A stretch of DNA of 64,000 bases, from contig CAJTPR010000004.1 of NCBI GenBank assembly GCA_910578275.1, forward strand, positions 62,001 through 126,000. The letters run 5' to 3'. The notes under the pieces are model-generated. The model searched no databases, was not told the DNA's origin, and saw only the letters and a list, made by a program, of their open reading frames with translations. This DNA is from an uncultured Bacteroidales bacterium. GTDB lineage: Bacteria; Bacteroidota; Bacteroidia; Bacteroidales; P3. A program made the translations under genes and the position numbers. Shown piece by piece: positions 1 through 8,112 of the stretch (position 1 is the stretch's first letter; each line of letters opens with the position of its first letter).

Positions 1-1
1 G

Positions 2-1027
2 CTGCAGGACTTCCTGGTCAAGAAATCCAAGGACTCCCGTATCGTGCTCCTGCACGAGAAACAGGCGGAAACCCTCATACTTCCGCCCTTGCTCGACAAG
101 GTGCCGGTTTTGGCCGCCGCCGGACGCTACGTACTCGATTCCACCGAACCGCGCAAGCAACTGGAAAACCTCTTGCCGCTTTGGAACGCCTGGAGCGAAG
201 ACCGTCTGGACCGCCACACGATAGTGGTCTTGGCCGGCGGCGGCGTGCTTTGCGACATGGGCGGGCTTGCCGCCTCCCTCTTCAAGCGGGGCATGCCGTT
301 CGTCAACGTTCCGACCACCCTCCTTGCCATGGCCGACGCCTCGGTGGGCGGCAAGACCGCCGTGGACCTGGGCGAGACGAAGAACCTCATAGGCATGTTC
401 CGCCGTCCGATGGCCGTGGCCGTCGATCCCGTGTTCATGGAAACCTTGCCGACGTCCGAATACCTTTCGGGCATGGCCGAAATCCTCAAGATGCAGATGA
501 TAGCCGAACGCAGGTTCGAGCCCGAAAGCATCGCCCCTCATTTCGACAAGCAGGCGTTTTCTTCCGACCTGATGTATTTCGCCGTGAAGGAGAAAGCCCG
601 TATCACGCGCCGGGACTTCCAAGAAACAGGATTGCGCAAGACGCTGAATTTCGGGCATACGTTCGGACACGCTTTCGAATCGTTGGCATTACGCCGCGGA
701 ACCCCGATTCCGCACGGATACGCGGTGGCCTACGGAATGGCATGCGAACTTTTCCTCTCCTGCCTATGCTGCGGCTTCGACCACGAACGATTCACGCAGG
801 CGAACCGCCTCATCAGGCAGAAATACGGAATCTTCGAATATACCCCCGAAGACATTCCCGCCCTTGCGAGTTATATGCAGAACGACAAGAAGAACCAGGG
901 CGAACGCGAACTGAAGCCCGTCTTGCTGGCCAGGTACGGTTCTTGCAGGCATGACATCCCCGTCTCGCCCCGAATGACATGGAAAGTCTTGGAAGACTAT
1001 CCTTTTGAAGATAAAAAAAGTAAATAG
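2..1027 (+). CDS. aroB: 3-dehydroquinate synthase, 5' end cut by window
   Basis: Converts DAHP to 3-dehydroquinate, the second step of the cytosolic shikimate pathway, using NAD and a divalent metal. The frame is open from base 2, so the start codon lies outside the window; the GTG at 44 is internal. About 341 residues are visible, close to the usual 350. Seen: the NAD-binding stretch GGGVLCDMGG near visible residue 79, DASVGGKTAVD near 113, and the metal-binding NFGHTFGHAFE near 216. aroA follows after 5 bases, so the two shikimate genes are probably co-transcribed. The family assignment is firm; only the N-terminus is unknown. Confidence 0.95.
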   Translation: MQDFLVKKSKDSRIVLLHEKQAETLILPPLLDKVPVLAAAGRYVLDSTEPRKQLENLLPLWNAWSEDRLDRHTIVVLAGGGVLCDMGGLAASLFKRGMPFVNVPTTLLAMADASVGGKTAVDLGETKNLIGMFRRPMAVAVDPVFMETLPTSEYLSGMAEILKMQMIAERRFEPESIAPHFDKQAFSSDLMYFAVKEKARITRRDFQETGLRKTLNFGHTFGHAFESLALRRGTPIPHGYAVAYGMACELFLSCLCCGFDHERFTQANRLIRQKYGIFEYTPEDIPALASYMQNDKKNQGERELKPVLLARYGSCRHDIPVSPRMTWKVLEDYPFEDKKSK

Positions 1028-1032
1028 TTTAT

Positions 1033-2319
1033 ATGGATAATATTTGCATTCGCTTCGCCCAAAAGAACATAGAAGGCGAAGCTCCCTTGCCGAGTTCCAA
1101 AAGCATCAGCAACCGTTATCTGGTATTGCAGTTCCTTGCGGACGAGGACTTCGGCCTGAAGAACCTTTCCGAATCGGCCGACACTTGCCTGATGCGGCAG
1201 TTGCTCAAAAAAATCGACCGGCAGGACGAAGACCCTGACGAGGAAACAAGCCTAAACTGCCAGAACGCCGGCGCCGTCATCCGCTTTCTTACCGCCTTGC
1301 TGGCTTTCCGCGCCGGGAAATGGGTCATGGACACCGACAACCCGCGAATGAAAGCCCGCCCCATCGCACCCTTGGTGGATGCCTTGCGCTCCATGGGCAT
1401 CGAGATAGCCTATCTGGGCGAGGAAGGTTTTCCGCCATTGAAATTGACCGGGAAACCAGAAGTACTTCAGAATCAAGGCGTCATCGCCCGCATGGATGCC
1501 AGCCAGAGCAGCCAGTTCGTTTCGGCGATGATGATGGCCGCCCCGCTCTTCCCGCACGGCCTGCACCTGGAAATGATCAGCGAGACCAAGGTTTCGCTGC
1601 CCTACATACAAATGACCGCCCAGCTGATGCGGAACTGCGGCGCGGAAGTAGTCTTCATCGACGGCAACAACATGTTCATCGACGGCACCTTGCACGCCCC
1701 CGCGCAGACGCTCATCGAATCCGACTGGAGTTCGGCTTCCTACCTCTACGGCCTGCTCGCCTTGAGCGAGGGCGGCCGTATCGAACTGCCGTTGCTGTTC
1801 GAAGACAGCGTCCAAGGCGACTACGTGCTCGTCAACTGGTTCGAGGAACTGGGCGTGGAAACCGAATTCCTGGAAGACCGCGTGGTCATCACCAAGGAAC
1901 CGGGAACCGCCATCGACATGAGCCCCAAGGAATACGATTTCGTGCACCATCCCGACCTGGCGCAGACCATGGCCGTGGTATGCGCCGCCTTGGGCGTGGA
2001 AGCCGAACTGACAGGCATTTTCGGACTCAAATACAAGGAAACGGATCGCATCTCGGCATTGCACGACGAACTGGAACGCATCGGGGCCAAACTGGAACTG
2101 GATGAAAGCCCGGACAACAACCGCCTGCATATCCATCCTTCGATATTGCATCCCCAAGACACGCTTATCCGTACTTACGGAGACCACCGCATGGCGCTTT
2201 CGTTTTCCATACTCGCGGCCAAATACGGCAAGGTGTGCATCGAAGAAAAAGAAATCGTCCGGAAGTCCTTTCCCGATTATTGGAACGTATTGAAGAAACT
2301 AGGAGCCGAATTGTCATGA
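1033..2319 (+). CDS. aroA: 3-phosphoshikimate 1-carboxyvinyltransferase (EPSP synthase)
   Basis: Transfers the enolpyruvyl group of PEP to shikimate-3-phosphate. The 428-residue length is normal. Seen: KSISNRY near residue 23 (substrate-binding Lys and Arg), NAGAVIRF near 77, DASQSSQ near 155, KYKETDRI near 333 and YGDHRMA near 382, all core EPSP synthase motifs. The gene starts 5 bases after aroB and its TGA overlaps the ATG of the next gene in an ATGA quartet, which suggests translational coupling even though that neighbour is a secreted nucleotidase with no obvious link to shikimate. Confidence 0.96.
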   Translation: MDNICIRFAQKNIEGEAPLPSSKSISNRYLVLQFLADEDFGLKNLSESADTCLMRQLLKKIDRQDEDPDEETSLNCQNAGAVIRFLTALLAFRAGKWVMDTDNPRMKARPIAPLVDALRSMGIEIAYLGEEGFPPLKLTGKPEVLQNQGVIARMDASQSSQFVSAMMMAAPLFPHGLHLEMISETKVSLPYIQMTAQLMRNCGAEVVFIDGNNMFIDGTLHAPAQTLIESDWSSASYLYGLLALSEGGRIELPLLFEDSVQGDYVLVNWFEELGVETEFLEDRVVITKEPGTAIDMSPKEYDFVHHPDLAQTMAVVCAALGVEAELTGIFGLKYKETDRISALHDELERIGAKLELDESPDNNRLHIHPSILHPQDTLIRTYGDHRMALSFSILAAKYGKVCIEEKEIVRKSFPDYWNVLKKLGAELS

Positions 2320-3893
2320 GAAGACCGTTTTTCCTGTCCTTTCTCGCTTGCGCCTGCCTGACATGGTCGGCAAGCACGCTGTCCGCCAAGCCGGTCAGGG
2401 ATACCCTGCACCTGATTTCCTTCAACGACTTTCACGGCTCTTTCCAGGCAACCGGGAACATTCCCGGCGCGGGCCGTCTGGTCAAGACCCTGCGGGACAT
2501 GCGGCAGGCGTTTTCCGATGTCTGCATCGTGGCCTGCGGCGACAATTACAGCGGCGGCTATTTCTCGCGACTGACGGGCGGGCATCCGCTGGATGAAATG
2601 TTCCAAGCCGTGAACGTGGAATATTCCGCCATCGGAAACCACGAATTCGACTGGGGCATCGAAGCCATGAAAGAAAGGCTTGCCTGGGGAAACACCCGCT
2701 ATCTGGCGGCCAACATCTTCACCGATTCCCTACGCGGGATCCGTCCCGGGTGGGCGGTTCCCTACGCCATCAAACGGCAACGGCTCAAAAACGGCACCTC
2801 ATTGCGGACAGCCTTCATCGGACTTTCCACCCAAGAGACCAAGACGGCCGCCTTGCCCGAAATCGTCAAGGACCTGGACTTCGCCAACCCCGCGCGCATG
2901 GCAGGCCTGACCATGGAATATCTCAAGGACAGCGCGGACCTGTACATCCTCCTCACCCACGTCGGCACCGGCATGGAAAACGGACAACCGGTCTTTACCG
3001 ACAAGGACGTGGACGGGCTGAGCGAAGTTCCCGGCATACACGGCATTTTGAGCGGGCATTCGCACCAGGAAGTCTACGGCTTGCTGAACGGCGTTCCCGT
3101 CGTCCAGGCCCGCAACTACGGACGGAAAATCGCCCACCTGCGTTACGAGGTACGTCAAGACAGGAAAGGCCGTGTGCACGTGCGTTTCCTTGACGGGGAA
3201 ATAGCGGAACCGGGGCCGGAAACCGACCCGGAGATGGAAAAGTCGGTGGAACGTTACTTGAACGCGCCCGAATACGGGTTCAACCAGATCTTGACGGAAA
3301 ACCTGCAAACGCTCGCTCCGCAGGACTATGAACCGGGCGGCCGTTTCAGCCGTCTTGGTGCCTTGGTGACGACAGCCTATCGGGATTGCTACCGGCTTAC
3401 GACCGACGACGACACTTCGCTTGTCATCGGCGTATGCAACGAAGGTGCCATCCGCACGCTCCTGCCGCAAGGACCGGTGACCAGGCTGCAAGCGGGCAAC
3501 GTCATTCCTTTCGGCGGCATCCTGCGCGCCTGCCACATGAACGGGGCGCAATTGCGTGAATTGCTGCAATATGGAATCGAATGCAAGGCGGGCTGGCTGC
3601 AATACCACGACATGGAAATAGGCTTGGAAAACGGAAAGATCACCTCCATGACCTATGTGGGAGACGGAAAGCGCGTCGACCTGGACGAGGATACCCCCTG
3701 CATCATCGTCACCGAGAACTTCGTGGCCTCGGGCGGAGACGGCTACGATCCTGACTGGTTCAAGGAAACCGCCAGGAATTTCGAAAGCGTGCACGCCTCC
3801 GAACGCAATCCGACGGACGTGTTCATCCGATACCTGGGCACCCTGCCGAGCCTGGATGCGAAAAAGATCGCCGTACCCAGGATAAAACCCTGA
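2316..3893 (+). CDS. Secreted UshA-like 5'-nucleotidase / metallophosphatase
   Basis: A predicted two-domain exported phosphohydrolase of 525 residues that should release phosphate from nucleotides or related esters outside the cytoplasm. The N-terminus (MRRPFFLSFLACACL, then a small-residue region) is a signal peptide. The calcineurin-like domain shows FNDFHGSF near residue 36, GDNYSGG, GNHEFDWG near 108 and SGHSHQEVYG, giving the two-metal site. The C-terminal 5'-nucleotidase domain shows NEGAIRT, GNVIPFGG and a terminal ASGGDGYD. I chose the ATG at 2316 because it begins the signal peptide and overlaps the aroA stop as ATGA; the upstream in-frame start lies inside aroA. A terminator follows at 3901. 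The exact substrate is unknown. Confidence 0.9.
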   Translation: MRRPFFLSFLACACLTWSASTLSAKPVRDTLHLISFNDFHGSFQATGNIPGAGRLVKTLRDMRQAFSDVCIVACGDNYSGGYFSRLTGGHPLDEMFQAVNVEYSAIGNHEFDWGIEAMKERLAWGNTRYLAANIFTDSLRGIRPGWAVPYAIKRQRLKNGTSLRTAFIGLSTQETKTAALPEIVKDLDFANPARMAGLTMEYLKDSADLYILLTHVGTGMENGQPVFTDKDVDGLSEVPGIHGILSGHSHQEVYGLLNGVPVVQARNYGRKIAHLRYEVRQDRKGRVHVRFLDGEIAEPGPETDPEMEKSVERYLNAPEYGFNQILTENLQTLAPQDYEPGGRFSRLGALVTTAYRDCYRLTTDDDTSLVIGVCNEGAIRTLLPQGPVTRLQAGNVIPFGGILRACHMNGAQLRELLQYGIECKAGWLQYHDMEIGLENGKITSMTYVGDGKRVDLDEDTPCIIVTENFVASGGDGYDPDWFKETARNFESVHASERNPTDVFIRYLGTLPSLDAKKIAVPRIKP

Positions 3894-3900
3894 AACGAAA

Positions 3901-3938
3901 GAAGGGGATGCCGGAACCGACATCCCCTTTTCTTTTGG
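3901..3938. terminator. Bidirectional intrinsic terminator between nucleotidase and ssrA
   Basis: Inverted repeat AGGGGATG ... CATCCCCTT with a ten-base loop. It is followed by TTTTCTTTT on the plus strand, serving the nucleotidase gene. On the minus strand it lies just beyond the tmRNA 3' end and is followed by a weaker T-rich stretch, so it probably ends both converging transcripts. Confidence 0.8.
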
Positions 3939-3939
3939 G

Positions 3940-4317
3940 TGGAACCGGGCGGAATCGAACCGCCGTCCAAACAAGTAGCAAAAAAGTTTTCTACACGCTT
4001 AGCCTTTCCTTTGATTTGCGTGGCGAGGCTGGCGAAAGGCGTCCGTACCTCGTCCTTGGCTTCCTGATTGCCATCCGCAACCGGAAGCGGGATGCGGACG
4101 GAACCGATTTTGATTGTTTTGCACTTCGTCGGAAACGAACTATCGGTCATGGTTTTTTCCTGAAGCGTCGCTGAATGTAGTACCTTGTACTAGGCAGCGA
4201 GAGCGTAATCGCTATTGTTGCCGTTTAATGGCTCGCGCATTGGTTTTAACGAGGCACTTGCACAACCCTCGGCGTGCTTGCTTCCCACTATCCTCGCTGT
4301 CAAAACCAGTCGGCCCC
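3940..4317 (-). ncRNA. ssrA: Transfer-messenger RNA (tmRNA)
   Basis: Rescues stalled ribosomes and adds a degradation tag. The 5' end reads GGGGCCGACTGGTTTTGACA on the minus strand. The 3' end carries the T-arm GGTTCGATTCC and the acceptor strand CGGTTCC, which pairs over seven positions with 5' GGGGCCG (two G-U pairs). The discriminator A is the complement of base 3940. The genome continues with CCC, so the mature CCA end must be added or corrected after transcription. The tag frame at 4222-4193 encodes GNNSDYALAA and ends in TAG (4192-4190); with the charged alanine the tag would be A-GNNSDYALAA. The length of about 378 nt is normal. Confidence 0.95.
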
Positions 4318-4334
4318 GTGAAAAGTCAAACAAG

Positions 4335-4342
4335 CAAAGATA
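4335..4342 (-). promoter_or_regulatory. -7 element of ssrA promoter
   Basis: TATCTTTG on the minus strand, 17 bases before the mature tmRNA 5' end. It matches the Bacteroidota TAnnTTTG element. I saw no convincing -33 TTG at the expected distance. Confidence 0.6.
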
Positions 4343-4375
4343 AGCAAAAATACCGTCGTTTCCATTTTTATGACG

Positions 4376-4383
4376 TATTTTTG
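4376..4383 (+). promoter_or_regulatory. -7 element of ruvB promoter, close to start codon
   Basis: TATTTTTG matches TAnnTTTG and ends seven bases before the ruvB ATG at 4391. It therefore supports 4391 rather than the in-frame ATG at 4370, which lies upstream of the element, and implies a very short or absent 5' leader. Confidence 0.6.
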
Positions 4384-4390
4384 TCCTGTC

Positions 4391-5416
4391 ATGAACGATA
4401 TCCTTCATCCCGAACAGAACGGCCTTGCAGGTACCGACAAAGAGATTGAAAAGGCCTTGCGTCCATCCGGCTTCGACAGTTTCCAAGGCCAGGAAAGCGT
4501 CACAGGCAACCTCAAGGTGTTCGTGATGGCCGCCCGCCAACGCAAGGAGGCGTTGGACCACGTGCTGCTGCACGGACCTCCGGGACTGGGAAAGACTACC
4601 TTGTCGTACATCATCGCCAACGAACTGGGCGTAGGCATCAAGACCACTTCCGGTCCCGTGCTCGACAAACCCGGCGAACTGGCCGGCCTGCTGACCAACC
4701 TCGAACCCAACGACGTGCTGTTCATCGACGAGATCCATCGCCTTACGCCCGTGGTGGAGGAATACCTCTATTCGGCCATGGAAGATTTCAAGATCGACAT
4801 CATGATCGACAGCGGCCCCAACGCCCGAAGCGTGCAAATCGGCCTCAACCCGTTCACGCTCATCGGCGCCACCACGCGTTCGGGACTGCTCACCTCTCCC
4901 TTGCGCTCCCGCTTCGGCATCAACTCCCGGCTTACCTATTACGACGCAAACACGCTCAAGGGCATCATCCGGCGCTCGGCAGGCTTGCTGGAGGTGGACA
5001 TACATGAAGACGCCGCCTACGAAATCGCCCGCCGGAGCCGCGGAACCCCGCGCATCGCCAACCTGCTGTTGCGCCGCGTACGCGACTTTGCCCAGGTCAA
5101 AGGCAACGGCGCCATCGAAATCGACATCACCCGCCATGCCTTGGACGCCCTCAACGTGGACAAGTTCGGCTTGGACGAAATGGACAACCGCATACTGCTC
5201 ACGATCATCGACAAGTTCAAGGGAGGCCCGGTGGGGGTGAACACGATCGCCACGGCGGTAGGCGAAGATTCCGGCACGCTCGAGGAAGTGTACGAACCTT
5301 ACCTGATCCAGGAAGGTTTCCTCATGCGTACGCCCCGCGGCAGGGAAGTCACGCCACAGGCCTACCGGCACCTGGGACGTACGCCCAAAGGCTGCGAGAA
5401 CACGCTTTTCGGCTAA
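4391..5416 (+). CDS. ruvB: Holliday junction branch migration DNA helicase RuvB
   Basis: AAA+ motor that drives branch migration with RuvA during recombinational repair; its rings load on DNA in the cytoplasm. The 341-residue product is the normal size. Seen: Walker A GPPGLGKTT near residue 62, Walker B FIDEIHR near 112, sensor GATTRSG, arginine-finger segment LRSRFGI, and the C-terminal winged-helix part with GGPVGVNTIA and RTPRGREVT. I chose the ATG at 4391 because a TAnnTTTG element ends seven bases upstream; an in-frame ATG at 4370 would lie before the probable transcription start. queG follows after 12 bases. Confidence 0.96.
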   Translation: MNDILHPEQNGLAGTDKEIEKALRPSGFDSFQGQESVTGNLKVFVMAARQRKEALDHVLLHGPPGLGKTTLSYIIANELGVGIKTTSGPVLDKPGELAGLLTNLEPNDVLFIDEIHRLTPVVEEYLYSAMEDFKIDIMIDSGPNARSVQIGLNPFTLIGATTRSGLLTSPLRSRFGINSRLTYYDANTLKGIIRRSAGLLEVDIHEDAAYEIARRSRGTPRIANLLLRRVRDFAQVKGNGAIEIDITRHALDALNVDKFGLDEMDNRILLTIIDKFKGGPVGVNTIATAVGEDSGTLEEVYEPYLIQEGFLMRTPRGREVTPQAYRHLGRTPKGCENTLFG

Positions 5417-5428
5417 AAGAATCGGAAC

Positions 5429-6379
5429 ATGTGTTTCCTGCATTCGGATGATTTCAAGGAAAAGGCACGAAAGCTGCAAATAGACCAGATCGGCATAGCC
5501 GCCGTGAAGCCGGTGGACGAAACCACCAGAAAACGTTTCACGGACTACCTTTCGCAAGGCCGTCATGCCCGGATGGGCTATCTGGAACGCCATATCGGGA
5601 AACGTCTCGATCCTAGCCTGCTCTTTCCGGGCGCGAAAAGCGCCGTGGTCATCTTGTGCGGTTACCTGCAAGCCGAAGGAACCCCACGCCATCCCCATAT
5701 CTCGCTCTATGCCCAAGGCACGGACTACCACCTTTACGTGAAAGAAAAACTCTCCGCCTTGGCCGACGGTTTGCCCCCCGGCTCGTTCCGTTGCCTTTGC
5801 GACACGGCACCCTTGCTCGAGAAATACTGGGCTCGGCAAGCCGGATTAGGCTTCATCGGCAGGAACTCCCTGCTGCTCAATCCGCAATTGGGATCTTACT
5901 GCTTTATCGGCGTGCTGCTCACGCGCAACGGATTCGACCGTTACGACACGCCTTTGGTGGAAACGCCCGAAAGGCCCCACCCCTGCGCCGGTTGCCGTCG
6001 TTGCGAACAAACCTGTCCGGCCGGCGCGTTGAACGAAGGCCTGGACGCCAACAAATGCCTTTCCTACATTACGATAGAAAGCAAGGACGAAAGGCCTTCC
6101 TTGCCCGCTTGCTGCTGGTTCGGCTGCGACGCCTGCCAGACGGCCTGCCCCGCAAACGCCCATGTGCGCCGTCCCGGCCACGAGGCTTTTCGCGCCACGG
6201 AAGCCTTGCTTTCACTCTCCAAGGAAAAGATTTCGGACATGCAGCCTTGCGAATTTGAGGAAAAATTCCAAAATTCGCCGCTGCTACGGGCCGGACTGGA
6301 CGGATTGCGGAAGAATATCCGGGCCTCCGCGCCGGCGACAAGCACGAACCATCAATCCAAAATAATCGACATCCCATGA
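5429..6379 (+). CDS. queG: Epoxyqueuosine reductase
   Basis: Cobalamin- and Fe-S-dependent enzyme that reduces epoxyqueuosine to queuosine in tRNA. The 316-residue product shows the two ferredoxin-like clusters expected: CAGCRRCEQTCP near residues 188-199 and CDACQTACP near 233-241, with a further Cys in ANKCLSY between them. The N-terminal part carries GIAAVKPVDE and the conserved RHARMGYLE segment. The short length is typical of Bacteroidota members that lack a C-terminal HEAT extension. Its TGA overlaps the next ATG as ATGA. Confidence 0.93.
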   Translation: MCFLHSDDFKEKARKLQIDQIGIAAVKPVDETTRKRFTDYLSQGRHARMGYLERHIGKRLDPSLLFPGAKSAVVILCGYLQAEGTPRHPHISLYAQGTDYHLYVKEKLSALADGLPPGSFRCLCDTAPLLEKYWARQAGLGFIGRNSLLLNPQLGSYCFIGVLLTRNGFDRYDTPLVETPERPHPCAGCRRCEQTCPAGALNEGLDANKCLSYITIESKDERPSLPACCWFGCDACQTACPANAHVRRPGHEAFRATEALLSLSKEKISDMQPCEFEEKFQNSPLLRAGLDGLRKNIRASAPATSTNHQSKIIDIP

Positions 6380-6930
6380 AAACACTCATCATCAACGGAC
6401 ATCCGAATCCGCAAGATTCGGTGGCCAACAAGGCCGTCATCGAAGAAATCCAGGCAAGGCTTCCCCATGTCCGTATCCGCCATCTGGGCGAACTCTACCC
6501 TGATTACCGCATCGATGTGGAAGCCGAACAAAAGGCCCTTCTGGAGGCCGATCTGATCGTATGGCAATTCCCGTTCTTCTGGTATTCGCTTCCCGCCCTG
6601 ATGAAGAAATGGCTGGATGAAGTCTTCCTGCACGGCTTTTCACACGGCAGCACGGCCAAACTGGCAGGCAAGAAACTGCTCGTTTCCATCACCACGGGGG
6701 CGCCGGCCGAAGCCTATACCGGCGGTCCGGGTTCCATCGGCGACATCCGCGAACTGGTTTCGCCATTCGCATCCATAGCCGCCGTCTGCCGGCTCGACTA
6801 CCAAGGCGCCATGTGGGTGAACGGCGTAGGCTATACCCAAAGGCAGACCCAGGAAGGCACGGACCTGCAACGGAAAACCGCCAAGGAATATGCCAAACGC
6901 CTCATAGAAAAAATAAGTTCAATACATTAA
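6376..6930 (+). CDS. Flavodoxin-fold NAD(P)H:quinone oxidoreductase family protein
   Basis: A 184-residue cytosolic flavoprotein of the KefF/MdaB/NQO type, expected to carry out two-electron reduction of quinones. Seen: the N-terminal phosphate-binding IINGHPNPQDS, the FMN-side stretch WQFPFFWYSLPALMKKW near residue 56, and the TTGAPAEAYTGG loop typical of this family. It overlaps queG by four bases (ATGA), so it is probably co-transcribed. A role as a potassium-efflux regulator (KefF) is possible in the family, but no kef gene is nearby, so I keep the general name. Confidence 0.85.
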   Translation: MKTLIINGHPNPQDSVANKAVIEEIQARLPHVRIRHLGELYPDYRIDVEAEQKALLEADLIVWQFPFFWYSLPALMKKWLDEVFLHGFSHGSTAKLAGKKLLVSITTGAPAEAYTGGPGSIGDIRELVSPFASIAAVCRLDYQGAMWVNGVGYTQRQTQEGTDLQRKTAKEYAKRLIEKISSIH

Positions 6931-7016
6931 ACGGATTCCGGCGGGCAAGGCACGACCCTTCGGGGCAAAACGAACAAAAATCAAAGGCGAAGTGTAGTTA
7001 TTATTGCACTTTATAT

Positions 7017-7024
7017 TACCTTTG
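7017..7024 (+). promoter_or_regulatory. -7 element of gap-pgi promoter
   Basis: TACCTTTG matches TAnnTTTG and lies 73 bases before the gap ATG at 7098. The leader between them contains the pairable segments GTTGCGGTTCC and GGAACCGCAAC (about 7033-7063), a perfect 11-base inverted repeat that could fold in the mRNA. Confidence 0.55.
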
Positions 7025-7097
7025 TACATTCTTCCGTTGCGGTTCCTTTCGTGGAACCGCAACGGGCATTTTAAACCAACACCAAACAGTTTGCATC

Positions 7098-8105
7098 ATG
7101 TCCAAGATCAAAGTCGCCATCAATGGCTTGGGTCGTATCGGCCGCATTGCGTTCAGAAACCTGTTGCTGAAACCTGAAGTGGAGGTGGTGGCCTTCAACG
7201 CCACCATGCCGAAAGAAACCTTGCTCCACCTTTTGAAATATGACTCCGTGCACGGCCGTTTCCCCGGAGAAGCCCGTATGGAAAACGACCAGATCGTGAT
7301 CAACGGCAAAGTCGTTCCCTGCTACATGGAACGGGATCCGGCCGATATTCCCTGGAAGGACCACGGCACGGACATCGTCATCGAGGCCACCGGCGTTTTC
7401 CGCAAACGCGAAGGAATGGCCAAGCACTTGGCCGCAGGTGCCAAGAAAGTGCTCCTCACCGCGCCTGCCGACAAGCCCGAGGACGTGGATGCGACGATCG
7501 TGATGGGGGTCAATGAACATGTCATCAAACCCGGTCTTGAACTGGTCTCGAACGCGTCCTGCACGACGAACTGCCTGGCTCCCGTAGCCAAGGTGCTGCA
7601 CGAGAAATTCGGCATCAAGCGCGGTTTCATGAACACCATCCACTCCTATACCAACGACCAGGCCGTCTTGGACGCACGTCACAAGGACTTGCGCCGCGCG
7701 CGTGCCGCCGCCGTGTCGATCATCCCTACCAGCACCGGGGCCGCCAAGGCCGTGGGCTTGGTACTGCCCGACCTCAAAGGCAAACTGGACGGCTTCGCCA
7801 TGCGCGTCCCCACCCCCGACGGATCGGTCGTTGACCTTACCGCCGAACTGGCTCGTGACGTCACCGCAGGCGAAATCAACGCGGCCATGAAGGAGGCATC
7901 CCAAGGCGCGATGAAAGGACTCCTAGCCTATACCGAAGACCCTATCGTGAGCATCGACATCGTGGGCGATCCCCATTCGGCCGTCTTCGATTCCAAGCTC
8001 ACCAAGGTCATGGACGGCAACTTCGTGAAAGTGGTGGCATGGTACGACAACGAATTCGGCTATTCCTGCCGTGTGGCCGACCTCACTTGCCGCTTGTTCC
8101 AATAA
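7098..8105 (+). CDS. gap: Glyceraldehyde-3-phosphate dehydrogenase, GapB-like (probably NADP-using)
   Basis: Interconverts glyceraldehyde-3-phosphate and 1,3-bisphosphoglycerate in the cytosol. The 335-residue product has the Rossmann motif INGLGRIGR, the catalytic Cys155 in SNASCTTNC and the HSYTND segment. The coenzyme site is unusual. Where NAD-type enzymes have Asp-Leu after VVA(I/V)N, this one has Ala35-Thr36. Where they have Leu-Pro before HKDLRRAR, it has Ala193-Arg194. Similar changes mark NADP-using GAPDHs such as Bacillus GapB and chloroplast enzymes. I infer a preference for NADP(H) and a gluconeogenic or NADPH-forming role. ATG 7098 begins the Rossmann strand; upstream in-frame starts lack homology. 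pgi follows after 7 bases. Confidence 0.93.
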   Translation: MSKIKVAINGLGRIGRIAFRNLLLKPEVEVVAFNATMPKETLLHLLKYDSVHGRFPGEARMENDQIVINGKVVPCYMERDPADIPWKDHGTDIVIEATGVFRKREGMAKHLAAGAKKVLLTAPADKPEDVDATIVMGVNEHVIKPGLELVSNASCTTNCLAPVAKVLHEKFGIKRGFMNTIHSYTNDQAVLDARHKDLRRARAAAVSIIPTSTGAAKAVGLVLPDLKGKLDGFAMRVPTPDGSVVDLTAELARDVTAGEINAAMKEASQGAMKGLLAYTEDPIVSIDIVGDPHSAVFDSKLTKVMDGNFVKVVAWYDNEFGYSCRVADLTCRLFQ

Positions 8106-8112
8106 GATCCCG

